Shown here piece by piece: positions 32,698-45,219 of a stretch of DNA of 64,000 nucleotides. Numbering within the stretch: position 1 is the stretch's first letter; every line of letters starts with the position of its first letter. Source of the stretch: Ophiura sarsii (taxonomy: Eukaryota > Echinodermata > Ophiuroidea > Amphilepidida > Ophiuridae); the NCBI GenBank assembly GCA_035610835.1, contig CM069442.1:61295431-61359430 (forward strand), written 5' to 3'. Below the pieces are notes generated by a model. That model ran no database searches. It saw nothing but the letters and a program-made list of their open reading frames with translations, and was not told the DNA's origin. Position numbers and translations under genes: made by a program.

Positions 32698-33039
32698 TTT
32701 GTGTGTTGTGATCAGCAATCAACATCAATCACTTTAATAGAAAAGTTTTAAACTTGATGACTAATGGACCCACGTCACATGAGGTTGAGCTCGCGTAAAG
32801 TACGCCTGCTCAACCTCACCCAAAAACGGTACCTGGGTTCTCTGTTGTGCGCACTATACGTCATCTCGACCTCAAGGCTCTGATTGGTTGGTGCTCAAAC
32901 ATGAGAACTGAAAACTCATGAGCTTTTCCACGCACCATCACGCCCCACTGCGTCGGTGGTTACGGCGCAGCGGGAGCACTGTGTTGGTGGATACGGCGCA
33001 GCGTGACGATCGTTAAAAAGGCTTCAGTTTAAATTTGAC

Positions 33040-33256
33040 CAATCGGGTGCTTTGGTGTTGTTGGTTGGCAGTATTTTGTGAGTTCAAGCATGCGTGCGCA
33101 GACTGATCGAAGTGCGCCCACGTATGTCGAACTGTGGCCAGGAGATTATGTGCCGTAGGTCCATTGCTAATGATGTTGGCAAACCTTATTAACCTTGCAT
33201 ACCATGTGTAATGGAAGATGTTTCTCTCCAATTTGGAGCTGATCAAGCTATAGTAC
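33040..33256. mobile_element. Partial MITE of the CTATAGTTTAATCAG family
   Basis: The right end CTCCAATTTGGAGCTGATCA then AGCTATAG (to 33254), with an internal GCATGCGTGCGCAGACTG region, resembles the family at 8378 and 34413. The left end is unclear. Just upstream (32777-33010) is a GC-richer stretch with ATACGGCGCAGCG/GGTTACGGCGCAGCG repeats. Confidence 0.5.
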
Positions 33257-34412
33257 ATGTGTATGCTGAGTAGTGTACATCTTTGGGATGTGCATCAATT
33301 ATATATGAACAAAATAGGTTTGGTTGAAATACATTATTATATGAAATACTAATTGGATGCATTCAAAATAGATGCGAACATTTTCTTTCTTGGTCAGTTT
33401 GACTAATCTACTTATTTCAAGATATATGACTCTACTTTAAAATATTACAAATCCTATTGCATGCTATGTTATATTGAAAACAATTTGGACATTTGGAATT
33501 GATACACAGCTTCTTGTACTTACTAATTACTTGTTTAATCCAAATATTTTATTTCACAAAATTTATGAACACCGCAAATATAGAATGACCACACTTAGGG
33601 AATTATAAATTAATTTCGAACCATCCTATGATATTGTAATTTACATATGAGACCTGTCACCACAAAATGAGCGTTAAGTCGCCAGTGTGCATTAGGAGAT
33701 ATGGTCCAATGAACGTGCTAAAAATCAATAGAATACAAAGGAATTTTGCAACTTCAATTTGATTTTTGACAGGGAAAACATTGAGCAATTATGACATGCT
33801 GCATATCATTTTAAAGTTTGTTTCCTGAGTATTCTGAATCCAGACAAACCTCAAAATAATTTTTTCCGACTTAACTCTCATTTTGTGATGACAGGTCTCA
33901 TATGTCTTTAGGAAATATTGTAAACTGTAATCTACATCTGTTTTTAGGAAATATTGTAAGCTACATTTTGATACCAATGGCTAACCAAAAACTGTAAAAT
34001 ATTCAAGACTTCAAATGTGATGTTTTAAGTCATTACCCGTAAGAGGCTATGCATTACCGAACACCCATTACCATAAGCATGTCCGCATTTAGTTTTAAAG
34101 TATGTGTGCTTCAACACACAGGCACTGTGTGATTGATATTCCTTACCTGGTCGTTTCGGCTACTGCTCATTATCAAGTGGTCGCTGCCCGTGTAATAATA
34201 CAATTGTAACATTTGAAACATAATTGGAAGGTTTAAGTTGTCATAAATGCAGCAAATCTTGAATGCTCTACAGTTTTGGTAACAAATGTGATGTCAAAAT
34301 GAAGCTTACAATATGTGCTTGAGGCCTATATTACATCATCACATGATGTTAGAATTAAAGAGATTAGAGATCCCTCTACTGAGTGCGAAACTTCTTTTTG
34401 TGGTCTTCATTA

Positions 34413-34639
34413 CTATAGTTTGATCAGTTCCAAATTGGTGAAGCCTCCTTACAGCAGTGAATGAATACGGAAGGATGAGGGAATGCATGAAGGCAACAAG
34501 CACGTTTGCATCATACACTTGCATGTGGCCACAATTGGGTGTGTGTGGCCATAATTGTGCCAGAACGCTTGGAATACTTTTGTGTGCAGAGAGATAAAAA
34601 ACGAATATTTCTCGCCAATTTGAAACTAATTAAACTATA
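34413..34639. mobile_element. MITE, CTATAGTTTGATCAGTTCC ends (complete copy)
   Basis: The left end CTATAGTTTGATCAGTTCCA and the right end GAAACTAATTAAACTATA are inverted repeats, with CAAATTGGTGA and TCGCCAATTTG further in. The interior is the inverse of the 9069 copy. The frame across it is a shadow. Confidence 0.85.
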
Positions 34640-34788
34640 ACGAGATGCACTCAACCAAAGGAGTAAGAATGCACCAAAATATAATCACTGGTTTTAAATA
34701 ATTTACAAACATAAGATGCACATTAAATGATCTATTAGGATCCATTTTATACTCACAACTCTTAGGTCTTATAAACAAATTATGCATC

Positions 34789-35115
34789 TACAGGCAAACA
34801 GACCTCTCAGGTAGGGTCGGTCGATCTGGCGTGTTTTTTTTATTCAACAACATTTTGGTTAATTTTCAACAATTTTGATTTCAAATTATTACAAAAAATT
34901 GTAACAAAAAATAATTTGAAAATTTGTGGTGAAAAAGGGTCGGCTGGGCCCATAGAACAGGGTTGGATTTTTTGTGTTTTTTGGAAATATTCTTATTTAT
35001 ATTTTTAATTTTTAAATTGAATATATTTGAAAATGCACCAAAATGTTCATGAAATGTTTTGAAGAAAAAAACAACAACGCGTATCGACCCTACCTGAGAG
35101 GTCCATCTGCCCGTA
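34789..35115. mobile_element. MITE, GGCAAACAGACCTCTCAGG ends (most complete copy)
   Basis: The left end CAGGCAAACAGACCTCTCAG then GTAGGGTCGG and the right end CGACCCTACCTGAGAGGTCC then ATCTGCCCG are inverted repeats of about 30 bp. An internal GGGTCGGCTGGGCCCATAGA block is shared with 17400 and 27768. Confidence 0.85.
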
Positions 35116-35413
35116 GAACTGGGGTTTTTTCATGTCACCTACTAATGGGACATTTTATTCAACCATGTAAGTAATGCATACCTTGGGGATGACACTTTAA
35201 AGCTGGAAGGATCCTTTGTAACATTGTTTTACTGTTATAACGTCAGCGGGAGTAGACTATTTTGGTTGAGCGTACAATTATAAGTCTTCCTAGAATACTA
35301 TTACCAATTAAGGTTACTGAAATACATTTGATATGCTGATGATTTATATTATTATATTTTGACGATTATTGTACTTATAATTATTGTTTAAGCTTAACTT
35401 TGAGTAAGTATAC

Positions 35414-35943
35414 TACAGGCTGTATCAAAATGATTTGTACTCTGATATGTTCCATTTTCAAAAAAGCATTAAAAATATAAAATCTCTGATAAATACAATA
35501 TTTTTGATTTTAATAAATAGGGAATTATGTCAACTTATTGATCTGATAATCTGAAGATAATTGGCTATTGTTTCTGACCGCTATTGTCATTCAAATGAAG
35601 ATCGACGTAATCATGGTTTTACTCGCAGCAACGCAAATTTAATAGGTTCACTGCACAAACTCTTTATAAGTAGTGAATATATGAGTGCAGTCAGGAGGAA
35701 CTTTGAATTGTGCGCTTCAGATCTAACGTTTCGATGAAAATGATAAAAACACCAATATTCCTTTAAAAGCTTGTAAATTCTGAAAAAAATGTTCGATTGT
35801 CGTAAATCAAAATTCTTAGAAAAGATGAAACTTCAATAATTTTGCATATAGAAGCAAAATGGTCTAAATGGTTCGTAACATATCAAAAACAATTCTGAAA
35901 AACTGATCAGACCACGGTACAAATCTTTTTGATACAGCCTGTA
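35414..35943. mobile_element. 530-bp mariner-type MITE, TACAGGCTGTATCAAAA ends
   Basis: TACAGGCTGTATCAAAATGA at the left and TTTTTGATACAGCCTGTA at the right, with GATTTGTAC/GTACAAATC continuing: about 27 bp with one mismatch, and TA at the outer edges. No transposase frame. Confidence 0.85.
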
Positions 35944-36106
35944 TTTAGTGTTTATTGTAATCTCATTGTGATCCAAATTACATTATATTTTTCAATTTAA
36001 ACATTCATATTCAAAATATGTATGACATAGTAAATATATCACATTTCTTGTGGAAATATTATATGATAATTGCACAAATATGCAAGAGGCTTACAAATAA
36101 TGCTTA

Positions 36107-36450
36107 GGCCAAACAAAGAAGAAGGTCTGTCTCAGAAGCCCGCCCGCATTGGTATGTGAAATGAGCTACGGCGCGTAGGTCTATGCGCTGGGGGCTAAAA
36201 AACTTCTTTTTTAAATTTTTTAAATTTTTTTTTAAAAAAATTTTAATTTTTTTTTTTGATTTAAAAAAAAAAGTTTAAAAAAGTTCTCCGTAAGCTTGGA
36301 TAAGCAACAAACAAAAAAATAGCAAAAAAAAATAAAAAATTGCATACCTCATAGCCTATTTTCTAAAAAAAACAAAACAACAACAACAAAACACAGCACT
36401 TAGCTTATTTGCACAATGTTTCTGAGACAGACCTTCTTCTTTGTTTGGCC
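36107..36450. mobile_element. 344-bp PIF/Harbinger-like MITE with 31-bp perfect TIR
   Basis: GGCCAAACAAAGAAGAAGGT and 11 further bases at 36107-36137 have an exact reverse complement at 36420-36450. Both flanks carry TTA, a target duplication typical of Harbinger (TWA). The interior is dominated by runs of A and T (36200-36275) after a short GC-rich block. Confidence 0.88.
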
Positions 36451-36510
36451 TTATTGCATTTAATCTGTATTTGTATGCGATGTTTACGTTATAACAGGAA
36501 TTGTCAATTA

Positions 36511-36683
36511 CTGTAAAAGTGGTCATTTTTCACTCTTTGCAGATTTTCAACTGTTTTGCTTGTTTTTAAATTCACAATTTATAGTCTCATCACATACACC
36601 TGTACGCAAAAGGAAATTTATTTGTGTGTTATTATTTTTCGGAGTGTGAAATAAATGTAGCATGACAATTTCCACTTTTACAG
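36511..36683. mobile_element. MITE, CTGTAAAAGTGG ends, TA flanks
   Basis: CTGTAAAAGTGGTCATTTT at the left and CAATTTCCACTTTTACAG at the right, with TA on both sides. Same family as 14751. A further copy starts 115 bp downstream. Confidence 0.88.
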
Positions 36684-36797
36684 TATATAATTTGTAACTC
36701 TGGCTTGTACTGTTTTAAACCAATACCCTCCAAAAAGAAGGTTGACATTGTTTGTAGACACCAATTCAGTTGACACCATCCACCAAGAACTCTTTTA

Positions 36798-37006
36798 CTG
36801 TAAAAGTCAATATTTTCGCGATAAGATATTTTCACGAAAATGGTCATAACAGGCATTTTGCTATTTTTTATTTTCGCGATTTTCAACATTTGTGAACAAA
36901 AGTCAATGGAAGTCAATAATTTTCGCAAGTTTATATTTTCGCGGATGAGGATTGATTCGCGAAATTCGCGAAAATAAAAACCTCGCAAAAATTTCTACTT
37001 TTACAG
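36798..37006. mobile_element. MITE, CTGTAAAAGT ends, with repeated TTTTCGCGA motifs
   Basis: CTGTAAAAGTCAATATTTTC at the left and TTCTACTTTTACAG at the right, TA flanks. TTTTCGCGA or its complement occurs several times inside (36825, 36872, 36938, 36965), a spaced motif array conserved in other copies. Confidence 0.88.
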
Positions 37007-37988
37007 TATTGTATTTTGAGTGGTGTGTTTCCTCGCTGCCATTAATGTAAATCTTCTGCAATGCCTAGAGTAGCCCATTTTTACCCGCCTAGTTTTTCCT
37101 TATTTATCTTATGAATCCAAGTTCTAATGTTTTGGGATTTTTTATTTGTGGGTCGAATGTTTAGTTTATATGTATTTCATCAGATGCTGCTATCCTTATA
37201 ATATATGTTCTTTTGGTTTCTTTTTGTAAAATTATTTAGTTTAACTTAGTCATATCTACACAGCAATGTTCCCAACTATTTAATTTATTATTTGTAATAC
37301 AAGTGCAGCTACTTGCACTTTAGTAAACTTAATTTTGATGCGCCTATAGTCCATTTATTATATAACTCAGCTCTACCCCAACAGCTGAAAAATAAGTTTG
37401 TGTACATTTTACAAAATTTGGTGCAATTTATATTAAAAAAGATATGATGGGATTCCCGATATGATGGCGTTCCCATGGTTAATACTTGATATGGGGATAT
37501 TATTTAGTGTAGTTGTTTGTTCAAGGTTAGTTCCTGTTAACACATTTTTTTTGTTCACATTGTTTGAATATTATTTTGCAGATTAAGAAATCCATTAATA
37601 GTCCAGTATAATTGTGTAATCTTGTAAATATTTCAGATATTTGTGTAATATCCACCTACTTACCCAACTATACATGTACTTAAAATTAGTATTTATATGA
37701 GATTCCTGAGGGGTACAATAAAACTTTGCATTGATTATTGTACATTAAAGTCTCTAAATGCACACAATATATTTAAAATATAGTATACACCTTTAAATGA
37801 TATGTATGCGTAGATGATGCACAATACTATTTGTACACTGTATTTTTGAAACTTATATGAATATAATATGTCTTCCAAATACAAGCTACACTCAATCCTT
37901 CCCACAGCTAAATTAATTTAGATCAAAACTTTCATAATCATATTGATACATTGTGCATTCACTGTTTGTGCCTTAACCACTTTATGTC

Positions 37989-38228
37989 CAGCGTTCGCGT
38001 TAAGTGGTTGCCCGGTTGCCCGGGACACCCAAAATTAGCACCGGGCAACCAACATGTACTTATTTGGTTGCCCGGTGGGCAACCAATTTTTTTACAAGAA
38101 GTAAAACACTTAACACATGCATTTAAATATTTTACAGAACGGGCAACCAAAAAATCTGCCGGGCGACCATAATTTCCTGCTTGGTTGCCCGGCGGGCAAC
38201 CAGATCTTTCCCCTTAATTCGGACGCTG
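37989..38228. mobile_element. 240-bp hAT MITE with perfect 8-bp target duplication
   Basis: The element runs from CAGCGTTCGCGTTAAG to CTTAATTCGGACGCTG and is bounded by TTTATGTC at 37981-37988 and 38229-38236. Eight-base duplications with CAG...CTG ends identify hAT. The interior holds about six copies of GGTTGCCCGG or its complement CCGGGCAACC in both orientations. Confidence 0.93.
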
Positions 38229-38793
38229 TTTATGTCAATCTATAGAATGTCTTTTGTTACATTTTGGGGGACATTTGTGTCAAGAATGATTTATAAAGCT
38301 TACATTTTGTGCTGAAAAGAGGTCAGTTTTGTGATGCCGTTGGTCATTCAAGCGTTAAGTTTTATAGAGAAAAAGGAAAGCATGCTTATATGAATTAAAT
38401 TTTGAGCAGGTAAAGAACAGCAGCAATGAACAGTGCTGATGGGTCAACAAATTAATCGTCTATATAATCTACTGATTAACCGATTTTAATGAAGGCTTCA
38501 CAAGACTGCTTATTCCAGGCAAATTTCCCAAAGAATCTACATCAAAACCAGCAAGACCAGCAGACATAAGTTTTTGCAATCACTCTAGCACTCATAAAGG
38601 AGTATGTAAAATTAACTAAATAGTTTTGAGTGTGGTTCAGTTTTCTTGTGGATTCAAAACTTTCTCATTCAAAACAATATTCTGTGGCCTACATAACTTG
38701 CCACAACCATTAATTTGTCAAATTCTGTGAAGGAAAAGGCTTTAACCATTTATGTCCCAGTATACTCTAATTGCCAGCACAAAAATTGCAAAC

Positions 38794-39110
38794 TTGGGTC
38801 CAAATAAAAGAAGATTTTAAGGTCTTCCCACAATGCATTACGCGAACGCCAGCCAACTAAACTTTTTTTCACACGATGCATTTGTTGAGCTTTCAAGTTT
38901 TTAGAAATCAGAAAAAGGAACACTGATAACTAATTTATTCATTGATGTAAACTAGAACCTAAGAGCTCCAACGATGAATGCGCTATGAAGCCATGATTGT
39001 ATGCATATGTCTATGGAAACCGAGACAAATTGAAGACCAGAATTAGGGCATTTTGCAAAAACGCAATGCATCGTGGTGCTATCTTTAAAATCTTCTTTGG
39101 GTCCAAATCA
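38794..39110. mobile_element. Inverted-repeat element, TGGGTCCAAA ends
   Basis: TGGGTCCAAATAAAAGAAGA then TTTTAAGG and CACAATGCATTACGC at the left match the complement of ACGCAATGCATCGTGGTGCT then ATCTTTAAAATCTTCTTTGG at 39061-39104. Arms of about 50 bp. Ends approximate. Confidence 0.7.
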
Positions 39111-39150
39111 TTCTGTGTCATGCTGTGTTGACATTGCTGACATCCTCTGT

Positions 39151-39318
39151 GCAGCAACTGCAGACAGCAGCTGCAAAAGGTCACAAAATGTTTCAAAAGT
39201 ATCAAAGTTTTAATTTGTATTTTATTATTTGGAATCGCCACAGGAAATGCATTAAAATAATGTAAACATGCCTAGTATGTCTCAGTATAGGCTTTGAAAG
39301 TCGAGGGGGGATTTCTGA
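39151..39318. repeat. Dispersed repeat, pair with 28907-29090
   Basis: Intergenic partner of the HPS5 intron 15 copy, sharing ACAAAATGTTTCAAAAGTAT, GAAATGCATTAAAATAA and AACATGCCTAGTATG. It directly follows the inverted-repeat element ending near 39110. Confidence 0.65.
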
Positions 39319-39788
39319 TAAGAACTATTTTTGGTCACCAATCGCCACATGGCAGGTCTTAACAATGTAGAATTGAAAGATAGAGTGCTGAAAGAGGAGG
39401 GATGAGTTATGCTATGTGATATTTAGTGCAATAAATAAGCAAATAATATCAGAGAGTGTCTGTGTAATTATTGTTGTAGTCCTTGGCCTTCATGGATTCC
39501 TGGTCCCTCCTATTATTTCTTTCTTTCATGTTTCTGCTCTTGTCATCTTTTATTTGTTTCTTTCCTTTTCCCCTCGTTTCATCTTTTTTCATGATCAAAT
39601 TTACCATGGAATTGGGGTCATTTGTCTAGCATGATTATCTCATATATGTACAACTTATCAAGCCACACTGTAAGCTATAAGTGCATATCTTGTTAAAATA
39701 GCTGCTACTTTTAGGAAATAACAGTTTTCTTATACCACTATGGCCAACAAAATACATAGAAAACATGAATAAGACCAGAGGTATTTAT

Positions 39789-40290
39789 TACAATGTGAAA
39801 ACACCCCCATTCCTAGAAAAGGGCTGGGCAAGTGGTCCAATTAAATTTAAACCGATCATATCATAGGAATCAGGGCATTAGCCTATCATTTTTGTATTTG
39901 TACTGTAGCGATTTTTTAAGGTTTGGAATCCAGGCTACGGTGTTCCTAGCTCCCAGCCCACGGTGTTTCTAGCTCCCAGCCCTTTATGACGTAATTTAAA
40001 CCACTCTAATTGGGAACCTTTCAGATTGTGCATGACTCCACTTTGTTAACAAATGGTACGGTGTCTAACATTGGTGCTTCATGAAGCACATCGTATACTA
40101 GTGTTCCGTTGGTATCACGGTTACTACTCCACAGGCATGACAGGACAGTTTTACCATGGTTTTACAGACAAAAGGTCTCTGTTTTTGACCACAGCTATCC
40201 TGTTTTACTATTCAAAATAGTTGACAATTAGTTCCTCTTTGGACCACTTGCCCAACCCTTTTATAGGAATGGGGGTGTTTTCTCATTGTA
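39789..40290. mobile_element. 502-bp MITE, TACAATGTGAAAACACCCCC ends
   Basis: The left arm TACAATGTGAAAACACCCCC continues to ATTCCTAGAAAAGGGCTGGG and CAAGTGGTCC. The right arm is its complement with a few mismatches (about 48 bp). Inside, CGGTGTTCCTAGCTCCCAGCC is tandemly duplicated at 39938-39981. A related GGACCACTTGCCCCACGGAC lies at 44438. Confidence 0.85.
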
Positions 40291-41525
40291 GTTCCTCTTC
40301 CTACAAAATACCGATGCACTTACAGCTCTACATTCCATAAATGCACAAAAACCATCGTCATAAGGAGGAACATCACTATTTGTATTGGATCAGTGGGCGT
40401 AGATAAAATATCCCCGAAAAGATGGTCAAATAGAGGCAATGCCTGTTACCCCCTTCAAAAGATGATCAACCAAAGAATTCAAACCATAATGGAATAATGT
40501 GATTTTAGATCTTATGGGTTGGTATCATTTTCGTGACAAGTACAATGGGTGTTGTGACCTTGGAGATTGGCAACTTGCCAAGTAATGTTTTCCATGTACT
40601 TCTCTCACAATCTGGAACCATCTATATGTTCCTTTGTTTCCATTCATTATTCTTCGCTTTTCTGGATGTTTCTACATATAACCAGGTCACTGCCAGGTCT
40701 AATATTATTGATAATATCTTATGTTATAACATCTCTATATTAAGCAAACTAAATTAAATGCAAATTACTTAATAATAATTCAGGGCTGTAACAACACTAA
40801 ACTTTAGAATCTTAACTTTTTATCCATGAAAAACATTGCCCTGGAAAATAGATTGTAAAATAATCCGTGATCGAAGAGAAGTATGTCAAACAACACAATC
40901 GATATTACAGAAATGGACGGTGGTCTTGTTGTGCAGACCTGTTGATCACTCAATATCTTATTCACCACAGTACCGGTTCTCTTGTCCCTTTTCGCTTTTT
41001 TTAAAGTAATAAGCATGATAATTTGAGTGTATATTTATTTCATACAATGTTTTTAGGAAATAACTTTTTTCAAGATAAATAAAGCTCATTATCAAAGAGC
41101 TCAAATATATATATAAAAAAGAACATAACATCACTGAAACATGAAACACAGTTAAATTGACATTTTAATCGGCGTAATCGTTTCCCGGTAAACCTTAACT
41201 TGTGAAATTGAAATGAAATTCTAGATGTTGCCACTTCATTATTCATACTACAAAGAGGAACGTTTAGATAAAAGGTGAGACAGCCTCTGCACTATTGAGG
41301 CTGCACAGCAGCACCGTCATTCAACTCGGTTGAACTTGTTTTCGACATAGGCCTACCTCTTTGTCATCACACGTAAGTTGAACAACTGACTGTAAGATCT
41401 CTAGAATCTGTATTATACCTGACTGTAATCCATTGTGTTAATTAGCGACTAGCTCCGTTAATAAAATCGCGAGTTTGATGTTTGAAATTGCACATGTTTC
41501 CTGCTTTGCGCGCAATCCTTATATA

Positions 41526-42569
41526 CGAGGGTCGTTCAATAAGTTCTACCTCCTACCTCATAACTAACTTTATTATTATATAAGCCAGTCTTATGAAATA
41601 TCACACAATTGTAGCTTATAACCTCAGCTACAAACTCATTGTAAATTGATCTAAGTACTGGTTGTACTTTTCTGGAGATGCAGTGAAAACCAAGCTCACA
41701 TTTAGTGTAACGGAAACGGATGAAAAACAGCAAAATATCGCCGAAGTGCTCTTCACTTGGCCTATTGTAAGAGGCAAAACATACCCATCGGTCGAGTATA
41801 ACCGTTCTAAATGTCAGATATCTTTTTAATAACAGACTATAAACAATAAAGGTGACTGATGTCCTTGGAATCAATATGCCCATCTGATTAACCAGAACCA
41901 GATCAGGACAACCATAAGTTTACCCCTCCCCTATAAGAACCCTGCAAAAGGCATATTTGACTTTCATAGGAACTAAGAGATCTTCAATATACAGGACTAA
42001 ATTGAGGGATTACAAGTCTCCCAAAGAGATAATTTTCTATCATTACTACCTGGTTGACTATTCTGACGGTTGCACATAACGACAACTTATAAAGTGACTA
42101 TTATGTTAAAGATTTAACTTGAAGGCATCACTGTGGCATGTGTTGTAACAACGAAAATTATACTGATTAGCAGTATTCCAGTATCATCAATACATTTGTG
42201 TTGATATTACACTTTTTGCAAGCCTACAAGAGTTAATATTGCTTACAATCTTATTCATACATGATAATACTACAATTTTATCAGATATCATTCATCAATT
42301 TTCATTTTCAGTATTAAATCATGCTCTTATATCTAACATTATAATAAGGAAAAAACGTGAAAACAATGCATTTATTTTTAAGGTAATTTTCCGTGTCCGT
42401 TGTCTCTCTTCGGCTTTGACCGCATCATATCTAGAGTAAAACAGGTTTGAATTGTCATTTACTATTAGTAGCTATGATTCAGAGCTATAATCATGACAAA
42501 TGTCATGAGGCTGACATTCATATTAGCAATGTTGTGAGGGAGGAGGTAGAACTTATTGAATGACCCTCG
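41526..42569. mobile_element. 1.04-kb mariner-like element, CGAGGGTCGTTCAATAAG ends
   Basis: CGAGGGTCGTTCAATAAGTT continues to CTACCTCCT. The right end is its complement with one mismatch over 28 bp. TA flanks both sides. Ends of this form are typical of Tc1/mariner elements. The antisense frame 41536-41883 overlaps the left repeat and shows no catalytic motif I can name, so the element is likely non-autonomous or decayed. Confidence 0.85.
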
Positions 42570-43017
42570 TAGTACTCATATGATTTCAAACTACTAAGTA
42601 CTCTAGGTCGATAAACATGATTAACTTCGGCCCGTCCTGGAGAGCAAAACGAGAAAAGAAAAACCTAAGCGCTCCGATATGGACCTATTATAGCTACGCC
42701 ACCTATACATGACCTAAAAAGCAAGGGTAGGCTATTTTATTGACGTTTGAGTTTGTTTAAACATTAGAGACCATAACGTTTTACGCATCGTTGAGTAAAG
42801 TAAAGCAATAAATACACTGTTTGAATGAATTTCAAGATGACCCAGTTCCATACACAAGCTCTGTAAGCAATGAATGTGACAAACGCTATGGAAAGCTGCC
42901 AAATATTGGCTATAAATTGCTTCAAAGAACACGTATTAATGTTATCGGAACCATTCCTTTAATTATCGTTTTTTGGGGAAATTAGACTCAAACTAAAATA
43001 ACTCAAACAATTCTATG

Positions 43018-43055
43018 TGTGACCAGGAAAGGTGAGAAGAGACACCTTTCCTGGT
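43018..43055. other. Compact stem-loop, 13-bp perfect stem
   Basis: ACCAGGAAAGGTG pairs with CACCTTTCCTGGT around an 8-nt loop AGAAGAGA, with TGTG/TGTGACA repeats outside. It stands alone, with no repeat copy seen elsewhere in the window. Confidence 0.7.
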
Positions 43056-43121
43056 GTGACATTAGTACACGTTTAGTGTTGACTACAATATAACGTGGGT
43101 CGTTCAAATTGAACGCCATTT

Positions 43122-43783
43122 TCATTTCAACTGGATATATACACCTAACACAAACAGTTCCTGACCAAGCGATTCTATGTTAGGTAATTTAAAATCATTA
43201 ACGATATCAAAAATCGAAGATACGTTAAACGAGCAATTTTCTTTCCCATGTGACACTTGATTCATGAAGATTGAGTGAATACTGTTGTGATGCCTTATAT
43301 GCCCACACCTAGCGAACAGAAAGTTGTAGATAAACCACTTAGGGATGTCAGGCATATGGATGAATGGTGATTCAGTACACACAACATTGTCACTGTCATG
43401 ACTGTGTTGCACACAACATGCACAATGAGCAGTGATATCCCATAGACAAAATTGTTTGCTACAACAACAAATGTTTCGTTAGGTGTGGTTACTTAAAACA
43501 TCGTAACTTTAATAAAAGTATATCCACTCAATTTTAATAAATGAGGTGTCAAATATTTACTGGAAAGAATGTGCTTATGTATACTTTGGTACCGATCTTT
43601 GATTTTGAACGATCTAGCATAAAAGCACCTCGTCAGGAACTTTTTGTGCTGGGTGTATTCCAATCGATTGGAATTATTCGTGATAATATGTATACCCTTG
43701 AATCAAACCTACATTGCTCAATGTTCTTGTCATTTGTTATTCTGGTTTATTTAAACATTTGTGTGCATAATATCAAAATCTAA
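43122..43783. pseudogene. Tail-to-tail pair of related coding-like fragments
   Basis: Minus-strand 43412-43122 encodes ...SSIFDIVNDFKLPNIESLGQ then ELFVLGVYIQLK. Plus-strand 43541 onward encodes ...VPIFDFERSSIKAPRQ then ELFVLGVFQSIG. Both share IFD and QELFVLGV, and the DNA is alignable as inverted copies over about 90 bp (43130-43215 and 43585-43670). No known domain was recognised. These may be decayed gene fragments or arms of an old element. Confidence 0.45.
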
Positions 43784-45219
43784 TAAGGATTTAGTACGTT
43801 TCAAAGAATATTTTTACTTCTACAATTAAATGAAAACAATTGTTCCATCGTTTCCTTGTTTATAGTTCATATGTTCAGTATAACGTAATATTGTAGTCTT
43901 CTTGATGGCATTTGACCTGTATCATTGTGTTACTCAAGCTTAGTAGTACTAGTTAGAGTACAGAATAAACCCCTTTGTTAGAAAGTGTACGCATATGATG
44001 AAAATTGAATGTCATAGTGATTGCTTTACCGTGCCATACAATTGAATTTTGAACCTGAACTTTATGTTGAAAAAAACAATAACTTGTGAAAAATGAATTG
44101 TGATAAAACGAGGTAAACGAACGTAGAGTTTCACTTCTACCACTACCAGTCGATGTTCGGCGAGTTAGCTGCAAATACACTTTATACAATAACTGGTGCA
44201 GCGAGTATTTGAGTGCGTTGTACTTTTATCCGAAGCGTGTGTTCTTCTTGAAATAACAAGATACGCATATATTTTTAAAATTGTGTAAATACCCTAAAGT
44301 TCCAAATGTTTTGGATTGTAGAAGGTAAGGATATATGTCAAGTTTCAACAAAAGTCTTACTGTTCAAAAGAAAGCAGTATGCCCATACAACTAAAAAATC
44401 CTTCATTTTGGCGCAATCATGACAATAAATTATTCGGACCACTTGCCCCACGGACCAGTTGCCCCATATTCCCCTACTAAGTATTTGCGACTCCCAGTAA
44501 GTTTCAAACTCATGTATATTAAAGTGTAGGAACCGTGACATTGACAAACTACACGAGCCCCCATACATTATTTTGGTGGCTTGTATTGCATGGCGTAAAT
44601 TTTAAAAAGCCCGAAACATCATGATGGGATTGGACTGTCAAATCCATTCTGTTGGCCTTTAAAATCCTGAATATCAAGCGATCCTGGATTGTCATTGGCT
44701 ATAGGGCAGTCCGGGACGAGCTGTTTGGTAATTTTAATATCGTAACCCCTTCGTTTTTCTATGCGGGAAATTGCTGATACAGTGTCTAGGCCTGTGTAAT
44801 TTCATTCTTAATGTTGAAGTTGGGAGAAGTTTATACATGCAGTATTAACTATTAACTTACGTGATTCTGTATGTGTATACTCTCGCTTTTGCAAGTAATT
44901 TCAGTTGATATACCTTTCAAAATTAGAGAAGAGGGCGCTATAGCAAGGTTCGATTTCGCCATTTGGCCGCAGTGGTAATGGTGTTGAGAGCCTGATGATG
45001 TCTACAAATCTACTCAAGCAAATCCCCAATTATGTGTGGATTTGTGCGCTCATTGGTCACATGTAACGATGACGACAACAAATGCAGTTTAATTATATTT
45101 AAGAACGTGTTGCAATTTGATTAACACATAATTTTAGCGAATCATAAAAGAAAAATAACGACTAAACATGCAGCACAATAAAATACATTAAATTAAGTTA
45201 TAGAATAATCGAGCCATCG

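Larger units (their letters stand above)
42600..45219. other. Intergenic region upstream of the SEA-domain gene
   Basis: No convincing gene. It contains a compact hairpin (43018-43055), an inverted pair of related short frames (43122-43412 minus, 43541-43783 plus), and a 23-nt segment (44408-44430) that recurs in the first coding exon of the SEA gene. A promoter could not be pinpointed. Confidence 0.5.

Noticed and set aside
41536..41883. 115-residue antisense frame in the mariner-like element as a transposase
   Set aside because: It overlaps the terminal repeat and shows no HTH or DDD/DDE motif. It is most likely a chance frame in a decayed or non-autonomous element.
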